Of a stretch of DNA of 64,000 bases, positions 59,629 through 64,000 are shown one piece after another. This DNA comes from Blastococcus sp. Marseille-P5729 (lineage in GTDB: Bacteria > Actinomycetota > Actinomycetes > Mycobacteriales > Antricoccaceae): positions 248,001 to 312,000 of the forward strand of contig NZ_OMPO01000001.1 in assembly GCF_900292035.1 (NCBI RefSeq), read 5' to 3'. The number at the start of each line of letters is the position of its first letter. Position 1 is the first letter of the stretch. The notes beneath the pieces were generated by a model, which was given only the letters and a program-made list of their open reading frames with translations, did no database searches and was not told the origin of the DNA. A program made the translations under genes and the position numbers.

Positions 59629-60356
59629 GCGCGGACCTCGAGCTGCTGCGCACCGGCGAGATCGAGGTCGTCGGCCGCATCCTCGACGCCAGCAACAGCA
59701 CGCTCCTGTGCTCGATCACCGGCAACGATGAGCGCTCCGAGCGCTGCGTCTACAAGCCGGTGCTGGGGGAGCGGCCGCTGTGGGACTATCCCGACGGCAC
59801 GCTGGCCGGCCGCGAACTCGCGTCGTACGCCGTCTCGGAGGCCACCGGCTGGGGCATCATCCCGCCGACGGTCCTGCGCGACGGCCCCTTCGGCCCAGGC
59901 ATGGTCCAGCTGTGGATGGAGCGCGACGAGGAGGTCGACCTGGTCGATCTGATCAACTCCCGTCCGGCGGCCTTGCGCCGCATGGCGGTGCTCGATGCCG
60001 TCATCAACAACTCCGACCGCAAGGGCGGGCACCTCATTCCGCATCCCGCGCCGGCCGGAACCCCGCTGCGCGAGCGCGAGGTGTGGGGCGTCGACCACGG
60101 GGTCACCTTCAGCGTCGAGGACAAGCTGCGCACCCTGTTGTGGCAGTGGGCCGGACAGCCACTGACCGCCGATGCCATCGGCGTCCTGGAGCGGCTGCGG
60201 GAGCAGCTGGACGGCGAGCTGGGGGACCAGCTGCACGAGCATCTGACGGTCGCCGAGGTCCGCCAGACCGCGACGCGGGTTGAGCGGTTGCTGCGTAGCG
60301 GACGCCATCCGCTGCCCTCCGACGACTGGCCCTCGGTGCCCTACCCGCCCTTCTAG
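59625..60356 (+). CDS. SCO1664 family protein
   Basis: This 243-residue protein belongs to a family related to PI3/4-kinase-like folds. The core is CVYKPVLGERPLWDYPDGTLAGRE (ATP-side Lys-like region), AVINNSDRKGGHL (catalytic-loop-like) and WGVDHGVTFSVEDKLRTLL (metal-loop-like), quoted here in pieces. It may phosphorylate a small molecule or protein, but this is inference. GTG 59625 overlaps the DUF3090 stop. mshC follows after 56 bases with its own leaderless promoter. Confidence 0.88.
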   Translation: MSADLELLRTGEIEVVGRILDASNSTLLCSITGNDERSERCVYKPVLGERPLWDYPDGTLAGRELASYAVSEATGWGIIPPTVLRDGPFGPGMVQLWMERDEEVDLVDLINSRPAALRRMAVLDAVINNSDRKGGHLIPHPAPAGTPLREREVWGVDHGVTFSVEDKLRTLLWQWAGQPLTADAIGVLERLREQLDGELGDQLHEHLTVAEVRQTATRVERLLRSGRHPLPSDDWPSVPYPPF

Positions 60357-60400
60357 TTGAGTTTTCACCGACCGCCCGGCAACCGTGTCCGGGCCGCAGG

Positions 60401-60406
60401 TAGCCT
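60401..60406 (+). promoter_or_regulatory. -10 box of a leaderless promoter (mshC)
   Basis: TAGCCT is followed by CGTCAC and then ATG 60413. The spacing and the lack of Shine-Dalgarno are as at 20491 and 46721, where the same hexamer is used. Confidence 0.65.
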
Positions 60407-60412
60407 CGTCAC

Positions 60413-61645
60413 ATGCGTTCATGGCCAGAGGTCACCATCCCCGTCGTCCCCGGGTCCGGACCCGGCCTTCGTCTGCACGACAGCGCCAGCGACCAGGTAC
60501 GACCGATCACCGCGCAGGGCACGGCCACGCTGTATGTCTGCGGGATCACGCCGTACGACGCGACCCATCTCGGCCACGCGGCCACCTACCTCACCTTCGA
60601 CATGGTGCAGCGTGTGCTGCGCGACCAGGGGCTCGACGTCCGGTATGTGCAGAACGTGACCGACGTCGACGACCCGCTGATCGAGCGCGCCCAACGCGAT
60701 GGCATCCGGTGGCAGGATCTCGCCGAGCGCGAGACCGACCTGTTCCGCTTCGACATGGAGGCCCTGCGGATCAGCCCGCCGGACGAGTACCTGGGCGCCG
60801 TGGAGACCATGGACCTCGTCGTCACCGCCGTCGAGAGGCTGTTGGACAGCGGGCAGGCCTACCGGCTGGAGGACGGCACTGGCGACGTCTACTTCGACGT
60901 CGCGACCGACGACCGCTTCGGCTATGTCTCGCGATACGACGCGCAGACGATGCTCGAACTCTCCGCCGAGCGTGGGGGAGACCCGGACCGTGCGGGCAAG
61001 CGCAACCGCCTCGATCCCCTGCTGTGGAAGGGAAAGCGCGACGGCGACCCGAGCTGGCCATCGTCACTGGGTGCGGGGCGGCCGGGCTGGCACATCGAGT
61101 GCGCCGCGATCGCGTTGGAGCATCTCGGCGAACAGATCGACATCCAGGGCGGGGGTGAGGACCTGCGCTTCCCGCATCATGAGTGCTCCGCCGCGCACGC
61201 CGAGGCGATCACCGGCCTCGTGCCGTTCGCGGGTCACTACACGCACGCCGGGATGATCGGCTATGACGGGGAGAAGATGTCGAAGTCGCTCGGCAACCTC
61301 GTGAAGGTCTCTGGACTCACCAGGGACGGCGTCGAGCCGATGGTGATCCGGCTCGCCCTGCTGCGCGGTCACTACCGGGACTACCGGGAGTGGACCGACG
61401 ACTATCTGGATGCCTCCGAGCGGACCCTGTCGCTGTGGCGAGAGGCGGTGCGCCGCCCGATCGCGCCGGCTGCCGAGGCGACCATCGCAACGATGCGCGC
61501 CTGCCTGGCGAACGACCTCGACACCGACGGTGCGGTCGAGGCGGTCACCCGGTGGGCTAACCAGCGACCGGCGCACAACGACTCGGGCCTGGCGGTGCAG
61601 GCGATGGAGGACGCCGTCGATGCCCTCCTCGGAATCAAGCTCTGA
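60413..61645 (+). CDS. mshC: Cysteine--1-D-myo-inosityl 2-amino-2-deoxy-alpha-D-glucopyranoside ligase MshC
   Basis: This 410-residue ATP-dependent ligase joins Cys to GlcN-Ins in mycothiol synthesis. It resembles CysS but has the MshC layout: YVCGITPYDATHLGHAAT (HIGH-like), GWHIECAAIALEHLG (zinc Cys), the HHECSAAHAE His/Cys and KMSKS in GEKMSKSLGNLVKV. The length is typical and there is no CysRS anticodon domain. It shows that the organism makes mycothiol. The ATG is set by the leaderless box. PAC2 lies 24 bases on, on the opposite strand. Confidence 0.96.
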   Translation: MRSWPEVTIPVVPGSGPGLRLHDSASDQVRPITAQGTATLYVCGITPYDATHLGHAATYLTFDMVQRVLRDQGLDVRYVQNVTDVDDPLIERAQRDGIRWQDLAERETDLFRFDMEALRISPPDEYLGAVETMDLVVTAVERLLDSGQAYRLEDGTGDVYFDVATDDRFGYVSRYDAQTMLELSAERGGDPDRAGKRNRLDPLLWKGKRDGDPSWPSSLGAGRPGWHIECAAIALEHLGEQIDIQGGGEDLRFPHHECSAAHAEAITGLVPFAGHYTHAGMIGYDGEKMSKSLGNLVKVSGLTRDGVEPMVIRLALLRGHYRDYREWTDDYLDASERTLSLWREAVRRPIAPAAEATIATMRACLANDLDTDGAVEAVTRWANQRPAHNDSGLAVQAMEDAVDALLGIKL

Positions 61646-61669
61646 CCCTGGGGATCAAGGACCACCGCG

Positions 61670-62524
61670 TCAGTCGGGGCCACCGTCCTGCCGGCGCAGG
61701 TAACGCTCGAAGTCCTCGGCAAGTTGCTCGCCGGCGTCGTCCGAGACCTGCTCCTTCGGCTCCTCGGCCAGTGCCTCAATCTGCTCGCGCATCGACGGGT
61801 CGGAGTCCACGAGCCGTTGCACCGTCTTGATGGCGTGCTGCGCCTCGTCCTCGAGGTTTTCCAACGGGATCGGCTCGCCGATCACCTCTTCCAGACGGCG
61901 TAGCAGCGCGATGGTCGCCGGTGCCCAGGACGGTGCCGACACGTAGTAGGGCGAGCTTGCCCACAGCGAGACGGCCGGGATCCCTGTGCTGACGGCGAAG
62001 TGGTGCAGAACGCCGGTGATGCCGGTCGGGCCGCTGTACCCCGACAACTGCAGGCCGTAACGCTCGCTGGAGGTGCGGTCCCAGGCCGAGCCGGTGACCG
62101 GCACCGGCTGTGCGTAGTGGGTGTCGGCGCCCATCCCACCCAGCAGCACGATCCGCTCGACGCTCAGATCACGCGCCACGTCGAGGATCTCCTCGCAGAA
62201 CGTCTTCCAGCGCATGTTCGGCTCCGGGCCGGTCACCAGGACCACGTCACGGCCGCTGACCGGCTGCCGAGCGAGATTCACGTGCACCTGTGGCCAGGCG
62301 AGCTCGCGCGAGACCCCCGACCGAAGCGACACCGTCGGCCGGTTCACCTGGTAGTCGTAGAAGTCCTCACCGTCGATCACCCCATAGTCCGTGGAGTCCC
62401 ACAGCAGCGCCAGGTGCTCCACGGCCGACGTGGCCGCCTCCCCGGCGTCGTTCCAGCCCGAAAAAGCGCAGATCATCACTGGCTCGATCAGGTCCGGGAG
62501 GAAGTCGTCGTGTGAGGGGATCAT
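61670..62524 (-). CDS. PAC2 family proteasome-assembly-chaperone-like protein
   Basis: This 284-residue actinobacterial PAC2 protein starts PSHDDFLPDLIEPVMICAFSGWNDAG. Its nucleoside-phosphorylase-like core has VVLVTGPEPNMRWKTFC and ERIVLLGGMGADTHYAQPVPV. The C-terminal 60 residues are acidic. Archaeal and actinobacterial PAC2 proteins are linked to proteasome assembly, but direct evidence for this branch is limited. The ATG at 62524 has a TACGCT box six bases upstream. The order mshC, PAC2, metH also occurs in mycobacteria (with inserted genes). Confidence 0.9.
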   Translation of the reverse strand: MIPSHDDFLPDLIEPVMICAFSGWNDAGEAATSAVEHLALLWDSTDYGVIDGEDFYDYQVNRPTVSLRSGVSRELAWPQVHVNLARQPVSGRDVVLVTGPEPNMRWKTFCEEILDVARDLSVERIVLLGGMGADTHYAQPVPVTGSAWDRTSSERYGLQLSGYSGPTGITGVLHHFAVSTGIPAVSLWASSPYYVSAPSWAPATIALLRRLEEVIGEPIPLENLEDEAQHAIKTVQRLVDSDPSMREQIEALAEEPKEQVSDDAGEQLAEDFERYLRRQDGGPD

Positions 62525-62530
62525 CACCCC

Positions 62531-62536
62531 AGCGTA
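62531..62536 (-). promoter_or_regulatory. -10 box of a leaderless promoter (PAC2 gene)
   Basis: TACGCT on the minus strand is followed by six bases and ATG 62524. It faces the metH promoter: the two start codons are 51 bases apart. Confidence 0.55.
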
Positions 62537-62563
62537 CGGCCAGCCGCCGCCACGGGGAGCACA

Positions 62564-62569
62564 TAGAAT
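62564..62569 (+). promoter_or_regulatory. -10 box of a leaderless promoter (metH)
   Basis: TAGAAT is followed by six bases and GTG 62576. The first GTG in this run (62571) is followed at once by a TAG stop, so GTG 62576 is the usable start. The 51-base gap leaves no room for a cobalamin riboswitch. Confidence 0.6.
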
Positions 62570-62575
62570 CGTGTA

Positions 62576-64000
62576 GTGCAGCAGAAGTATGACTCCCGAT
62601 TCCTCGAAGCCCTCGATTCCGGCACTCTCGTTGCCGACGGCGCGATGGGGACGATGCTGCAGAGCTTCGATCTGACACTCGAGGACTTCGACGATCTCGA
62701 GGGCTGCAACGAGATCCTCAACATCACCCGACCGGACGTCGTCCGCCAGGTGCATGAGGCGTACCTGGCAGCCGGAGCCCAGGCGATCGAGACGAACACC
62801 TTCGGGGCCAACTACGCCAACCTGCTCGAGTACGACATCCCGGAGCGAATCTACGAGCTGGCCGAGGCGGGCGCCCGCATCGCGCGGGAGGCGGCAGACG
62901 CTGCCTCGGGCGAGGGCGACCCGCGGTTCGTCCTCGGGTCGGTCGGACCGGGCACGAAGCTGCCGACCCTGGGCCATGCGCCGTTCGCCACCCTGCGGGA
63001 CGCCTACCAGCAGCAGACCGAAGGGATGCTCGCCGGCGGGATCGACGCCGTCCTGATGGAGACCTGCCAGGACCTGCTGCAGGCCAAGGCCGCCGTCATC
63101 GGCGCGAAGCGGGCGATGGCGGTCATCGGACGCCGGGTGCCGATCATCGTGCACGTGACGGTCGAAACGACCGGGACCATGCTGCTCGGCTCGGAGATCG
63201 GGGCGGCACTCAACGCCCTGGCGGCCCTCGGCATCGACATGATCGGACTCAACTGCGCCACCGGCCCCGACGAGATGAGCGAGCATCTGCGCTATCTCTC
63301 CACCCACTCGCCGGTGCGCATCTCGGTCATGCCGAACGCCGGGCTGCCCGAGCTGGGGCCAGACGGCGCGGTGTATCCACTGGGCGCCGACGACTTCAGC
63401 GCGGCGGTCCGCCGGTTCGTGACCGACTACGGCGTGAGCCTCGTCGGCGGCTGCTGCGGCACGACCCCGGATCACATCAGCGCGCTGCGGGCAGCGGTCG
63501 ACGGGCTCGCCCCCGCGACGCGCGAACCGGTGCTCGAACCGGGCATCTCCTCCCTCTACCAGAACGTGCCCTACCGTCAGGACGCCGGCGTCCTGCTCAT
63601 CGGGGAGCGCACGAACACCAACGGGAGCAAGGCCTTCCGCGAGGCGCTGATCGAGGGGCGGATCGACGACTGCGTCGAGGTCGCCAAGGGCCTGGCCCGC
63701 GACGGCTCGCACGTCATCGACCTGTGCGTGGACTATGTCGGCCGCGACGGGGCGGCCGACATGGGGCTGCTCGCCGAGCGGTTCGCGACCGCAACGACGC
63801 TGCCGATCATGCTCGACTCGACCGAGGTGCCCGTGATCGAGGCGGGCCTGGAGCGCCTGGGCGGCCGGTGCATCATCAACTCGGTCAACCTCGAGGACGG
63901 CGACGGTGAGGGCTCTCGGTGGGCCCGGCTGCTGCCGATCATCGTCGAGCACGGCGCCGCGGTCGTCGCGCTCACGATCGACGAGGAGGGTCAGGCGCGA
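62576..64000 (+). CDS. metH: Cobalamin-dependent methionine synthase (N-terminal part, cut by window edge)
   Basis: This is the N-terminal part of MetH, which transfers methyl from methyl-tetrahydrofolate to homocysteine through cobalamin. The homocysteine domain runs from VQQKYDSRFLEAL to about residue 310 and has the zinc ligands: Cys in GLNCATGP and the CC pair in GGCCGTTPDH. The pterin domain opens with LLIGERTNTNGSKAF and continues to the window end with VDLCVDYVGRDGAADMG. The cobalamin and activation domains lie beyond the edge. GTG 62576 is supported by a TAGAAT box six bases upstream. Confidence 0.95.
   Translation, partial: MQQKYDSRFLEALDSGTLVADGAMGTMLQSFDLTLEDFDDLEGCNEILNITRPDVVRQVHEAYLAAGAQAIETNTFGANYANLLEYDIPERIYELAEAGARIAREAADAASGEGDPRFVLGSVGPGTKLPTLGHAPFATLRDAYQQQTEGMLAGGIDAVLMETCQDLLQAKAAVIGAKRAMAVIGRRVPIIVHVTVETTGTMLLGSEIGAALNALAALGIDMIGLNCATGPDEMSEHLRYLSTHSPVRISVMPNAGLPELGPDGAVYPLGADDFSAAVRRFVTDYGVSLVGGCCGTTPDHISALRAAVDGLAPATREPVLEPGISSLYQNVPYRQDAGVLLIGERTNTNGSKAFREALIEGRIDDCVEVAKGLARDGSHVIDLCVDYVGRDGAADMGLLAERFATATTLPIMLDSTEVPVIEAGLERLGGRCIINSVNLEDGDGEGSRWARLLPIIVEHGAAVVALTIDEEGQAR

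Noticed and set aside
62525-62575. A cobalamin riboswitch before metH
   Set aside because: Only 51 bases separate metH from the divergent PAC2 start, and metH appears to be leaderless, so there is no room for one.
63004-63952. Long minus-strand frame running from PAC2 through metH
   Set aside because: The part opposite metH is low-complexity (AAAADEAHAVVGHEP-type) and metH is unmistakable on the plus strand.

Overview
The window is high-GC DNA from a member of the Actinobacteria. Several gene orders resemble those of mycobacteria: the end of a suf operon, a Trk-like potassium channel, an ABC-F ATPase, aconitase, moxR-DUF58-VWA, then fabG-inhA-hemH, then NfeD-SPFH. Mycothiol synthesis (mshC), an F420-type LLM oxidoreductase, DUF3090, DUF3097 and DUF5703 proteins and many apparently leaderless promoters point the same way. 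The genus cannot be fixed from the sequence alone. The InhA homologue is short and FabI-like, so the mycobacterial gene order does not by itself imply mycolic acids.

Layout. 1-2.4 kb: end of the suf operon (sufS, sufU, DUF59) and a K+ channel. 2.5-9.2 kb: MauE/thioredoxin-like membrane protein, ABC-F protein, an unknown polytopic membrane protein, an ABC exporter and a TauE permease. 9.2-19.6 kb: aconitase, an acyl-CoA ligase, the MoxR/DUF58/VWA operon and the fabG-inhA-hemH operon. 19.6-26.6 kb: a hypothetical protein, DUF3097, NfeD plus SPFH, an aldo/keto reductase, an EamA transporter and an ECF42-type sigma factor with its YCII/DGPF partner. 26.5-30.7 kb: a queuosine set (tgt, yhhQ, gluQRS) interrupted by a beta-propeller protein. 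30.9-34.2 kb: a serine hydrolase, an MFS transporter and a second TauE permease. 34.3-39.1 kb: an N-acetylglutaminylglutamine amide (NAGGN) osmolyte cluster (asnO, ngg and a frameshifted M42 peptidase). 39.2-48.2 kb: HrpA helicase, a frameshifted DUF1206 protein, an acyl-CoA ligase, an ornithine cyclodeaminase-like protein, a VOC protein and a Pro/Ala-rich anchored protein. 48.3-57.2 kb: tRNA-Leu(GAG), a DEAD-box helicase, an M20 peptidase, an SDR, a quinone oxidoreductase, DUF5703, a RecD2-like helicase and an aldo/keto reductase. 57.3-64 kb: LLM oxidoreductase, histidine phosphatase, DUF3090, SCO1664-like protein, mshC, PAC2 and the start of metH.

No insertion sequence, prophage, CRISPR array or rRNA was seen. 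Most of the window is chromosomal housekeeping. The most accessory-looking parts are the NAGGN cluster and the queuosine set. Two genes (M42 peptidase, DUF1206) carry single frameshifts that are either real lesions or assembly errors. A recurring regulatory theme is a TANNNT-like -10 box 6-7 bases before the start codon, the pattern of leaderless mRNAs. In one case (the VOC gene) this predicts a leaderless seven-codon ORF whose stop overlaps the main start.
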